From an uncultured Clostridia bacterium (lineage in GTDB: Bacteria; Bacillota; Clostridia; Christensenellales; UBA1242): a stretch of 64,000 nucleotides of DNA. Below are positions 9,331-17,050 of the stretch, piece after piece; position 1 is the first letter of the stretch, and each line of letters opens with the position of its first letter. The translations under genes were made by a program, and so were the position numbers. Where the stretch lies: the NCBI GenBank assembly GCA_934747775.1, contig CAKVHA010000006.1, positions 19,932 to 83,931 of the forward strand, read 5' to 3'. Below the pieces are notes generated by a model. That model saw only the letters and a list, made by a program, of their open reading frames with translations. It searched no databases and was not told where the DNA came from.

Positions 9331-9639
9331 AATGCGTTAAAAGCCACAATATTTGATTTAGACGGAACTCTGCCTCCAATGAATGAAGATGAGTTTACAA
9401 AAGGGTATTTTACGCTTTTGTGTAAAAACTTTTAAAATACGGCTATGACCCATCAACAAAAGCTGGAATAAAGTGCTTTCTTGTTGGTGATAATGTTTCT
9501 TTGGTTGATAAAGAAGAGCAGATAGAAACTTTAAAGTACGAAGATATTTTAAATGTTATTAGAGAGTATAAAAATAATCTTAATTTTCAAGAAGAAATAG
9601 AAAGGGAATTAATAAATAATTATATAAAGGAGATAAAAT
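9331..9639 (+). pseudogene. HAD-superfamily hydrolase remnant with internal deletion
   Basis: After position 9331 a frame encodes KATIFDLDGTLPPMNEDEF, which is HAD motif I with the DxD nucleophile pair, then stops at about 9435. A different frame from about 9440 encodes AGIKCFLVGDN, like the C-terminal end of the same family, and runs into the start of the next gene. The middle, including the conserved Lys motif, is missing. The remaining gap from 9075 shows nothing else that I can support. Confidence 0.6.
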
Positions 9640-10263
9640 ATGAAAACAAAAAATAAAATTTTTAGTTTAATTATGGCTGTGTTGCTAGTTCTTCCGGCAA
9701 TGTTTTTTTTGACAGCTTGTGGCGGTGGAAATAACGATAATGAAAAAAAACATCGTGATACTACTGCTTGGTTTACTTCGGAAGAATTAACTTCAAAAGG
9801 ATTGACTGGGCTAACTGCACCAGTTGAACTAACAGGTGATATTTATACTTACGATGGTTGGTATAATAATGGATATTCGTTTAGTCAACAATGTGCTAGT
9901 AAAGAAATTTTTGAAAAAAATGCTGGTATTTATTTTGAATATTTTAAAAATAATTATAATGGTAAATTTGGAGTAGCAAAACACCATTCTTCTAGTATGT
10001 CAACAAATGAAGAATGGCGATATATTTATCAAAAATCCACATTAGATGAATATGTTACAAAAAAAGACAAAACACAATATCGCTTTTATTATATAACAGA
10101 CACAACTCTTGTTGATGGATACTACAAAGTAGGGGCAGTAAAAATTTTTGAATTGGTTTATGATTTTGATACCAATAAAAATTCTTATGTGATGAAAATA
10201 TTTATTGAAGACGCAGATAAATCACATAACGGAATATACACTTTCTATTATGTAATGAAATAA
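9640..10263 (+). CDS. Putative lipoprotein of unknown function
   Basis: 207 residues. The signal peptide KTKNKIFSLIMAVLLVLPAM with lipobox LTAC puts the lipidated Cys at about residue 27, followed by a Gly/Asn-rich linker. The mature domain is aromatic-rich (many Tyr and Trp) with an alternating strand pattern and no catalytic motif that I recognise. AAGGAG seven bases upstream supports the start. A membrane protein gene follows 31 bases downstream. Confidence 0.8.
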   Translation: MKTKNKIFSLIMAVLLVLPAMFFLTACGGGNNDNEKKHRDTTAWFTSEELTSKGLTGLTAPVELTGDIYTYDGWYNNGYSFSQQCASKEIFEKNAGIYFEYFKNNYNGKFGVAKHHSSSMSTNEEWRYIYQKSTLDEYVTKKDKTQYRFYYITDTTLVDGYYKVGAVKIFELVYDFDTNKNSYVMKIFIEDADKSHNGIYTFYYVMK

Positions 10264-10294
10264 CAAAAGAAAAATTGGTAGATAGAGGCAAAGA

Positions 10295-11065
10295 ATGTTT
10301 AACACGCAACACATTTTATTTATGGTGATTTCAGCTATTTTTACTATTGCTGGATTAATACTTTGCAGGTTGTTTATAAAAGAAGAAAAATGGAAAAAGT
10401 TTGTTTTAAAAGTAGCCGCCATACTTACAGTGTTGATCCATTTTAGCACAGTATATGTTGATTTTTTTGTTAATAAAGGAACAGCGGTTGTGGAATCAAC
10501 GCTTTTATTGCCAATTTATCCTTGCAATGTTTTAATGTGGTTTTTGCTAATATGTGCTTTTTTAAAAAATTCAAATTCAAAATTTGCAAAAGTTTTGTAT
10601 GAATTCACATTTTATGCTGGTGTTGTGTGTGGTTTAATAGGTATTATATTTAACGAAAATTACGCAAGTAATCCAACTCTTGCAAATTGGTTTTCTTTAA
10701 GAGGACTTCTAAGCCATGTAATAATGGTATATGGATGTTTGTATATTTTGGTTGGTGGATTTATTAAAATAGACCTAACAAATTGCTTTTCGTGTTTTTG
10801 CGGGTTGGTGTTCTTTTTGATTGATGGCTTTGTTATAAATGGGCTATATAAAATATTTGGGCTTAAAAGTTGTAATTCAATGTATTTAGAGCAGTTGCCA
10901 TTTCCAAATCTTCCTTGGTTTAATACTTATGTAATGGGACTAATGGGGCTGTTGTTGGTGTTTGTATTTGCAGAGATTTTTGAACTTATAACCAAAAAGA
11001 AAGAAGATAGAAGTTTATATAAATTATTTAAAATAACTCAAAAGAAAAAGGAAAATAACAAATGA
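10295..11065 (+). CDS. YwaF-like integral membrane protein (copy 1)
   Basis: 256 residues with about seven hydrophobic segments. The pattern matches the YwaF/TIGR02206 family of six- to seven-helix membrane proteins: PIYPCNV in helix 3, conserved His in LLSHVIMVYG, and a small-residue-rich last helix. The biochemical role is not established. It overlaps the next gene by four bases (ATGA), so the two are translationally coupled. No strong ribosome binding site is visible; GATAGAGG about seven bases upstream is the best candidate. Confidence 0.75.
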   Translation: MFNTQHILFMVISAIFTIAGLILCRLFIKEEKWKKFVLKVAAILTVLIHFSTVYVDFFVNKGTAVVESTLLLPIYPCNVLMWFLLICAFLKNSNSKFAKVLYEFTFYAGVVCGLIGIIFNENYASNPTLANWFSLRGLLSHVIMVYGCLYILVGGFIKIDLTNCFSCFCGLVFFLIDGFVINGLYKIFGLKSCNSMYLEQLPFPNLPWFNTYVMGLMGLLLVFVFAEIFELITKKKEDRSLYKLFKITQKKKENNK

Positions 11066-11847
11066 CAGAATTTTTAAGAAAAATTTTTGGTTGGAAGGTG
11101 GGCAGTGTAAGCATTGAACTATTTTCAATATGGCACTTTTTGTATATTCTTTTTATAGCTGGTGCTATTGTAGGCGGTGCATTTTTATTAAAAAACAAAT
11201 CTAAACAAACAAAAGAAAAAACTTTAAGAGTAATTGTTATAACAACCTTAGTTTTATATATAACGGACTTTATGTTGCAACCTTTTGTAACAAGTGATTT
11301 TACTTTGGATATTGATAAATTACCATTCCACATTTGCACGCTTATGTGTATTGTAGCAACATTTGCTCAATTTTCCAAAAAAAATTGGTTTAAAGAAGTT
11401 GCAGTAACGCTTGCGATGGCTGGTAGTTTGATGTATCTTGTATATCCAGGCTCGGCACTTGGTGGAGTTTCTCCTTGGTGCTATAAAGTTGTTCAAACAA
11501 TGGTTTATCATGGGCTTTTGCTTTCTTGGGGTGTGCTATCCTTAACAACTGGAGAAGTAAAACTTCATGTTAAAAAAATGTGGCAACCGCTTATTGGGGT
11601 TGTTTGTATTGCTTTGTGGGCAGGGCTTGGAAACCTTTGTTTTAATGGTGGACCACACCATTATGATTGGTTTTTTATCACAGGTTCAACATTTCCATTT
11701 GTTCCAAAATGGCTAATGCCTTTTGCGGTTGTAACAGCAGTTTATGGGGTTGTTGCTTGTTTTTATTTAATATATTGGTTGGTTACAAGAAAAAAAGATA
11801 AACAGGAAACTATTAATTTCACAAAAGACGAAACATCAGAAAAATAA
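11062..11847 (+). CDS. YwaF-like integral membrane protein (copy 2)
   Basis: 261 residues with about six or seven membrane segments and a charged C-terminal tail (TRKKDKQE). LPFHICTLM, VYHGLLLSWG and the later Gly-Gly-Pro-His-His loop match the YwaF pattern of a conserved LPLHxC helix and a His-Gly helix better than its upstream neighbour does. Together they look like a diverged tandem pair, possibly a heterodimer. Translation is coupled through the ATGA overlap. A bidirectional terminator follows. Confidence 0.8.
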   Translation: MTEFLRKIFGWKVGSVSIELFSIWHFLYILFIAGAIVGGAFLLKNKSKQTKEKTLRVIVITTLVLYITDFMLQPFVTSDFTLDIDKLPFHICTLMCIVATFAQFSKKNWFKEVAVTLAMAGSLMYLVYPGSALGGVSPWCYKVVQTMVYHGLLLSWGVLSLTTGEVKLHVKKMWQPLIGVVCIALWAGLGNLCFNGGPHHYDWFFITGSTFPFVPKWLMPFAVVTAVYGVVACFYLIYWLVTRKKDKQETINFTKDETSEK

Positions 11848-11849
11848 AT

Positions 11850-11877
11850 AAAAACTCGGTAATTAGCCGAGTTTTAA
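11850..11877. terminator. Bidirectional terminator between convergent genes
   Basis: The arms AAACTCGG and CCGAGTTT enclose the loop TAATTAG, with Ts following on each strand. It separates the YwaF pair from the convergent protease gene. Confidence 0.8.
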
Positions 11878-11889
11878 TATTTTTTTAAT

Positions 11890-13908
11890 TTATTTTCTCT
11901 TCTTAAATCTAATAAAAATAAATAATGATGCTATTGTTAAACCAACAAAACTTGTAACAATAATTATTAGAACAATATATTCATTGTTTGAAGTTGTACT
12001 GTTTGTGTTGGCATTTGTATTATCTTTTTTATCATTAGGTTTAGTATCATTAGGTTTGGTATCATCAGGGTTAGGGATGATTGGTGTTGGGTCAACAGAA
12101 GTCTCTTTTTGCAACATTATTATTAATGTTGTATTTTTGTAGTTATCCTTATTTTCGCCCACATAAATTGCAGTTGCACTTGTTAAATTATTAACTAGTA
12201 AGCTTGAATTTTCCCATTGCCAACCGGCAGGTAGGGTGATGTCTGATAATGTTGTTGCATTGCTAGGAATTTTTATTTCATCATTAGGTTTAATTGGTAC
12301 ATCAATCGGTAAAATTTCAAATTCAAAAGTTATAGTTCCGGTGTAATTTCCATTTCCTTTTATTTCAATTTCAGCAGTGCCAACGTTTGTGTTGTTTTTG
12401 TAAAAAACAAAATAATCCGTATTTTCAATTAGAGTTTTTAAATTTAGTGTTAGGTTTACTTGTGGAAAAATAGCTTGACCAGTAAAAGCAATAGGGGAAA
12501 TACTGTTATGTTGAGCGGTAGAAATATCAATTTTTTGTTCGGTTTCATTTTTTTCTTGCAAAACTGTGTAAGCTTTTATTCTTCCAGCATAGTCTATACT
12601 GTTCCAACCATAAGACGATTTGTAATATGTGTTCTGACTTGAGTTGAGAGAATACAAAATATGTGCACTTTTACCACTAGGGCTACTCACACTTGTAACA
12701 ACCGAATAATATGTGCCATTATCGATTTTTGCCATATTATTTAGCATAATGGTATGATAACCGCCATACTCCAAGAGTCTTTCGCCAGATGCAGAAAGGG
12801 TGCCGCTTTCTGGATTTTTAGGGTCAGTTAGGTTGGTGTAAACCTTCACCTGACAGTTGAGATTGTAGCCATAAGTTGAAACATTAATCGCTTTTACATA
12901 TTCGTTGTGCTTGCTATCACCCTTTTTCGCCATAAACACATTTGAAACGCATTTTGAATTGCTTTCACTTCTTATTGGGGCGTCAGAAACATTATCGTAA
13001 AAATAGTTAAAGTCGAATTCGGATTTGTTTGCATATTTAAAACCGCAGGTATTACCAATTGCGCTATCGTAAGAAAGATAAAAGTAGGGAAGGGAATTAT
13101 AGCTGTTTTTAATTATCCAACCACCATTTTGGCTTGCAACTTTTGGCTGAAAATTGCTTGCAGGAATTGTATCGTCCCAACCAACAATAGTCATCGCGTG
13201 AGAAATTCCGTCACGAGTTTCGCCTTTTGTGTTGTAATAATAAATCTCTCTAGCATTGTAATATGACCCAGTTATTGCGCCATATTTTGCAATTGCTTTT
13301 TTTATTTCATCTATTCTGTATGAACCAGTAGTGTATAAATCAATTTGTTCGGCGTCTAATAATCTGTATAGATTGTTTGCATAGGCGTTAGCTTTAGGTG
13401 AAACATTTCCAGCAACTGGGCCGCACCATTGTGAAAGCATTAAAAAAGTATTATAAGGACTTCCAGTAACATTCCATTTATCGTTTGCATAAACTCCGTT
13501 AGTGTTTCCAAGTGGGTCGGCATCTCTGTTGTGTGTTCTGTATGCAATTTGTGTTGGAGAAAAACGCAAAGTGTCTTTTGTATTATTATCCAATTTGTCC
13601 TTTAAAACTGATGTTTCAGATGCGCCAGTAGTTGCATAGGCCCAACAAATATCTGTGCTTCCTTGGTCAAGATTTGGCGTTACAATATCATAATCACAAC
13701 TGTTATATTTCTCTTGAGAGGCAATTTCATCAATGCTCATTGAGCTGGGTTTGTCTATATTAGACTGTGTATTGGCAAAAACGATATCATGCTTAGTTGT
13801 ATTTGTAAAACATGATATAACAAATATTAATGCTATTAATATAATAAAAATTTTTGATTTTTGTTTACTAAATCTGTTTTTCATATTATAACATAAAACA
13901 TATAACAT
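11890..13908 (-). CDS. Surface-anchored papain-like (C1) cysteine protease
   Basis: 672 residues. An N-terminal signal/anchor (about 18-40) is followed by a C1A-type peptidase: DQGSTDICWAY with Gln82 and Cys88, SHAMTIVGWDD with His237, and IIKNSYN with Asn268, which gives the complete oxyanion-Cys-His-Asn set. A beta-rich domain follows (about 290-450), then an Ig-like or MBG-like module (FTGQAIFPQVN, YTGTITFEFEI), a Pro/Asn/Asp/Thr-rich wall-spanning linker and a C-terminal membrane helix with tail RFKKRK. The architecture says extracellular protease held at the membrane. An alternative ATG at 13884 is equally good. Neither has a clear ribosome binding site, and TATAAT lies directly before the second. 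Confidence 0.88.
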   Translation of the reverse strand: MLYVLCYNMKNRFSKQKSKIFIILIALIFVISCFTNTTKHDIVFANTQSNIDKPSSMSIDEIASQEKYNSCDYDIVTPNLDQGSTDICWAYATTGASETSVLKDKLDNNTKDTLRFSPTQIAYRTHNRDADPLGNTNGVYANDKWNVTGSPYNTFLMLSQWCGPVAGNVSPKANAYANNLYRLLDAEQIDLYTTGSYRIDEIKKAIAKYGAITGSYYNAREIYYYNTKGETRDGISHAMTIVGWDDTIPASNFQPKVASQNGGWIIKNSYNSLPYFYLSYDSAIGNTCGFKYANKSEFDFNYFYDNVSDAPIRSESNSKCVSNVFMAKKGDSKHNEYVKAINVSTYGYNLNCQVKVYTNLTDPKNPESGTLSASGERLLEYGGYHTIMLNNMAKIDNGTYYSVVTSVSSPSGKSAHILYSLNSSQNTYYKSSYGWNSIDYAGRIKAYTVLQEKNETEQKIDISTAQHNSISPIAFTGQAIFPQVNLTLNLKTLIENTDYFVFYKNNTNVGTAEIEIKGNGNYTGTITFEFEILPIDVPIKPNDEIKIPSNATTLSDITLPAGWQWENSSLLVNNLTSATAIYVGENKDNYKNTTLIIMLQKETSVDPTPIIPNPDDTKPNDTKPNDKKDNTNANTNSTTSNNEYIVLIIIVTSFVGLTIASLFIFIRFKKRK

Positions 13909-14087
13909 ATTTTTTGTTTTAAAGCAAATAAGGTTGTTGATGTTTTTTTAAAACTCTGTTAAAAACTAAAAGTTTTACAATAAATAAAAATTCATATTTA
14001 AATAGGGGTGTTAAGGGATATTACAATTGTGATTATGTTTGATGTCAGCAAAAAGGTAATCCCGATTTTATAAGCAGACTTTAAAAT

Positions 14088-14279
14088 ATGACAAAATCGC
14101 ATAATGAAATGGACTTGGTGAAAGATTTTATTGAAGTGGCAGACAGAGCAACAAATGATTTAAAGTACATCATAGAAAATGAAGGATTGTATAATCCAGT
14201 TATTTGTGTTGCTCCGCACTCAAAGGCTGAAAAATCATATTTACCTTGTCAACTTATGTTTAAAAAAAACAATTTCTAG
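14088..14279 (+). pseudogene. Unidentified 63-aa fragment in island debris
   Basis: A short open frame of ordinary composition (DLVKDFIEVADRA) with no ribosome binding site. It sits between the protease gene and recombinase remnants and is probably a fragment of a lost gene. Family unknown. Confidence 0.3.
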
Positions 14280-14348
14280 TGTGGTTAATAATCTTGACGC
14301 AATAAATGGTTCCGATTACATAAAAAGGTTAAAAGATACATAAATTCA

Positions 14349-14516
14349 CCCGTTTTAACCCGAGAAATGGCGCTAGAACTGATTGAATTTATAACCATAG
14401 ATAAATTTACTAAGGGAAGTAAAGAACCCCGAAAAATCCATATTTACTATAAACTCATAGACAATATAAACGGCATAGATTTTAAATGCAACAAACAAAA
14501 ACGCGACCGCCTATAA
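14349..14516 (+). pseudogene. C-terminal remnant of a large serine recombinase
   Basis: The frame reads LTREMALELIEFITIDKF, then KIHIYYKLIDNI and a basic end before TAA. This matches the DUF4368-type C-terminus of transposon resolvase/invertases (a helix with ELIEKI, then IYYRFIG). No catalytic domain or start remains, so only the last ~55 codons survive. It shows that a serine-recombinase element once stood here. Confidence 0.55.
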
Positions 14517-14528
14517 TTCGGATGAACA

Positions 14529-14771
14529 ACAATCACTGTCTACAACAATGTGAATAGTGAATATATCCGCCAGACAACTGACAAGTTTAAAGAAAGAGTT
14601 AAAGAAGACCAAATGCTTTTAAACGATAAAAAGCGAGAGGAAATTCTTGAACAACGCAAAGATGAGTTTGTTGCAGATATTGACGATGACGAGTTTGATG
14701 AAATACTAACAAAACTCCTCGAAGAACGCAAAGAACGTAAGCGCAGACGGGAAAGTGATATGGAAATGTAA
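14529..14771 (+). pseudogene. Stranded 3' end of a tyrosine integrase gene
   Basis: From about 14529 the DNA is nearly identical to the 3' end of the complete integrase (23290-23533). It includes the catalytic-Tyr region (TVYNNV) and the charged tail EERKERKRRRESDMEM. Here the reading frame of the tail is intact to TAA, unlike in the full-length copy. The upstream nine-tenths of the gene is gone. It is best read as the scar of an older integration or recombination at the same site, leaving its cargo and att repeat to the right. Confidence 0.8.
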
Positions 14772-14848
14772 AGCACGAATTTTGTCGAAAGTATGGAAAA
14801 ATTTAAATAAATTTGCTACAATAAGAAAAATAAATTATTGGAGGATTT

Positions 14849-16213
14849 ATGGTAGATTTATTTGAAAAGCAAGATATTATTTATAATGCAAAAACGAAAT
14901 TGTATTTTGAGGAGGTTCTTAGTTCATATAACAATAAAAACTATCGCTCATCTATAGTCATGCTTTACTCTGTTGTAATATATGATATAGTTGCGAAGCT
15001 TAAAGAATTGAGCGATTTATATAGTCAAAAATGGGCAACTAAAGTTCTGGAAGAAATTAATAAATTAAGAAAAGACAATCCAAAATCACCAGACTGGGAG
15101 AAGGTTCTTATTGAAAAAATATCAAAGCAAGAAGATTTTTTGAGTTTAAGTGTTATTGAAGCCATTAATCATTTAAGAGAAATAAGAAATCAATGTGCAC
15201 ATCCTGCTATAGACAATAATGATGAATTATTTACCCCATCAAGATATGAAGCTGATGCTTTATTAAATAGGATGTTAAATGAAATATTAACTATTCCAGC
15301 AATGTTTACTGGCAAAATTACTGATTATATTACTGAACAAATATCAAAAATTGCTGGTTACGCAGATTTTAAATGGAAAGACAAACATACACTTTCTAAA
15401 TCCTTCAATAAATATTTTACACGAATGGATGATAAGGTGTTTACAAAAGTATTTAAAGATATGTGGAGATTAACTTTTTATACAGCAAATGAAGACTGTG
15501 ATAAAAATAGGTTCGCAAATTTAATTTTCTTGGATATTATGCTTTCAGAAAGACCAACACTTCTTATTGAAGCCGTTAAGAAAGAAGGTGATTATTTTAA
15601 TAAAATATCTTCAGACCCTCATATTAATAGATATTTAACTATTCTTATTTATAGACGCAATTATTTGTTGTCACTTTTAGATGACACAACAAAGACCTTA
15701 ATAAAAAATTCTAAACATGAATTAGTAGATGTTGAATTATATGCATGGTTTGCATTCGATTCGGTTGAAGAATATTTGGATAATCTAGCCGCAAAAAAAG
15801 AACTTCAACAATATTCTGATATTATTATTGACAACTATAAAAATGACCCTAAATTTGATAATTACAGAGAATATTTCAAAAATATACTAATTGAAATTTA
15901 TACAAATAGTTCAGATTTTAATTCTGCAGATAAAAACTTTCGCGAGTTTATCTATCCCATAAAAGAAGATTTAACTAAAAGCGATGTTTTGAAAATAATA
16001 GAAAAATCAGAAATTAATTCGCAATTGTCTAAACGATATGAGTATATGTTAACTGATGACAGAGGAAGTAAATTAATGGAAATTGTTAAAAATGTTGGTG
16101 TATGCGAAGAAGATATAAAAGATTTTAAAAAATTCTATCAATTTTACAAAGGGTATTCTTCTGATGATACAAATAAAACAGAGACTATTGACGAAGATGA
16201 ATTTCCTTTCTAA
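14849..16213 (+). CDS. HEPN-domain protein, putative defence/abortive-infection RNase
   Basis: 454 residues, mostly alpha-helical and soluble. Residues about 1-140 look like a HEPN fold, with HLREIRNQCAHP carrying the R-X4-H motif (Arg113, Asn114, His118) that is the catalytic signature of HEPN RNases. The C-terminal 300 residues are helical with no known motif and may sense the trigger. TGGAGG before the ATG gives a solid start. It is the only cargo between the stranded integrase end and the first att repeat, the position at which the second unit carries the ATPase/STAS trio. Abortive-infection nuclease is an inference; Swt1/Cthe-like HEPN proteins are the nearest type I can name. Confidence 0.7.
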   Translation: MVDLFEKQDIIYNAKTKLYFEEVLSSYNNKNYRSSIVMLYSVVIYDIVAKLKELSDLYSQKWATKVLEEINKLRKDNPKSPDWEKVLIEKISKQEDFLSLSVIEAINHLREIRNQCAHPAIDNNDELFTPSRYEADALLNRMLNEILTIPAMFTGKITDYITEQISKIAGYADFKWKDKHTLSKSFNKYFTRMDDKVFTKVFKDMWRLTFYTANEDCDKNRFANLIFLDIMLSERPTLLIEAVKKEGDYFNKISSDPHINRYLTILIYRRNYLLSLLDDTTKTLIKNSKHELVDVELYAWFAFDSVEEYLDNLAAKKELQQYSDIIIDNYKNDPKFDNYREYFKNILIEIYTNSSDFNSADKNFREFIYPIKEDLTKSDVLKIIEKSEINSQLSKRYEYMLTDDRGSKLMEIVKNVGVCEEDIKDFKKFYQFYKGYSSDDTNKTETIDEDEFPF

Positions 16214-16305
16214 TTTATTTACAGGCGAGAAATAAATGCACTTTAAACATTAGTTATAATCGTGTACCTAAATGTACCTAATGTAGTAGTTTTGGGCAGT
16301 TTTAG

Positions 16306-16347
16306 AGAGAATTAGACCGAAAGTTGATGAACTCGATTTTCGGTCTT
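16306..16347 (+). terminator. Terminator after the HEPN gene
   Basis: AGACCGAAA and TTTTCGGTCT form a stem followed by seven Ts. The same terminator is present in the second repeat copy at 25516-25554. Confidence 0.75.
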
Positions 16348-16488
16348 TTTTTATGCAATTTTTGTGTACCTAAAACGGCAATTTTGTGTACCTAATATAT
16401 TTTTTGAAGAGAGTCGTGCCTTAAAAATTTGCAAATAAAAAATCGCTAAATGCCTGTGATTTTAGGCGATTTAGCGACTTTTGTTTAA

Positions 16489-16533
16489 TGGAGCTGGTGA
16501 CGGGAATCGGACCCGTGACCCCCACCTTACCAA
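16489..16533 (-). other. att site: 3' half of tRNA-Thr (displaced copy)
   Basis: On the minus strand this is the tRNA-Thr sequence from the 3' side of the anticodon loop through the T arm to CCA. The 5' half is absent, so it is not a functional tRNA. It matches 25689-25733 perfectly and marks the integrase crossover, probably in the anticodon-stem/loop to T-arm segment. Confidence 0.9.
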
Positions 16534-17050
16534 CACACGAACCTTTGCTCCAAACTTGTGCCCACACCCCAAAACCACCTATAAATACTAGCACTTTCGC
16601 TAGTATTTTTTATTTAGGTACACAATTTCCCAATCCCCATGTACCTAAATGTATTAAACCCATATTTACAGCCATTCTTTTTCTTTCCAAAACGCTTTAA
16701 AACGGCTTAGAACTTTATTGGTATTTTAAGTGGAATTTATCGCAAAATCCAAAAATGTATGGACCAATATGCTTTAATATATTGAAGAAGATGTCGATTA
16801 TCTTTATCTAGGGGAATTGTTCAAGGTGACAAAAATTTATTGTATGTCACAAAGAATATTATTGTTTACGAAAAAGTGGCATGTGCTTGTCTAGCGGAGC
16901 AAAGCGACGCCACTTGTATCAAGACAAGCACACGCCAGGGCTGCAAAATGTAAAAAATTAATAAAATATAATTATTTTGTTGAAAACGACAGACAAATGA
17001 AAAAAAATATGTTATAATACATTCGTATATTTATATACTAGGAGAAGACA
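16534..17050. other. Left end of the second unit: arm boxes, terminator and large inverted repeat, no gene
   Basis: No convincing gene. The stretch holds two more GTACCTAAA boxes (one inverted, at about 16613 and 16639), a hairpin AATACTAGC/GCTAGTATT followed by Ts (16583-16613), and the inverted repeat at 16877-16937. The promoter of the methyltransferase operon is at its right end (TATAAT at 17013-17018). Confidence 0.6.
16877..16937. repeat. GC-rich 16-bp inverted repeat with 29-nt loop
   Basis: The arms TGGCATGTGCTTGTCT (16877-16892) and AGACAAGCACACGCCA (16922-16937) pair over 15 of 16 positions. The innermost ten are perfect. The loop is also GC-rich, in sharp contrast to its AT-rich surroundings. 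It could be an origin of transfer, a protein-binding site of the element or a foreign insert. Confidence 0.55.

Larger units (their letters stand above)
16261..16533. repeat. Direct repeat, copy 1 (att-flanking region, 273 bp)
   Basis: This segment recurs at 25471-25733 with scattered substitutions. It contains several GTGTACCTAA boxes, a hairpin terminator (16306-16347), a second hairpin (16437-16480) and, at the right end, 60 bases identical between copies that reach into the 3' half of tRNA-Thr. The identity stops exactly at the anticodon loop (CCAA). It is the left junction of the second integrated unit and the right junction of the HEPN unit. Confidence 0.9.

Noticed and set aside
14782..14789. 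TTGTCGAA, a perfect 0A box, upstream of the HEPN gene
   Set aside because: An 8-mer in AT-rich DNA is expected by chance, and there is no reason for island cargo to be under Spo0A control. The box before spo0A is supported by context; this one is not.
16488..16700. Open frame across the displaced tRNA half
   Set aside because: It translates the duplicated tRNA segment and hairpins, has no ribosome binding site, and the matching frame at 25586-25816 crosses the real tRNA.
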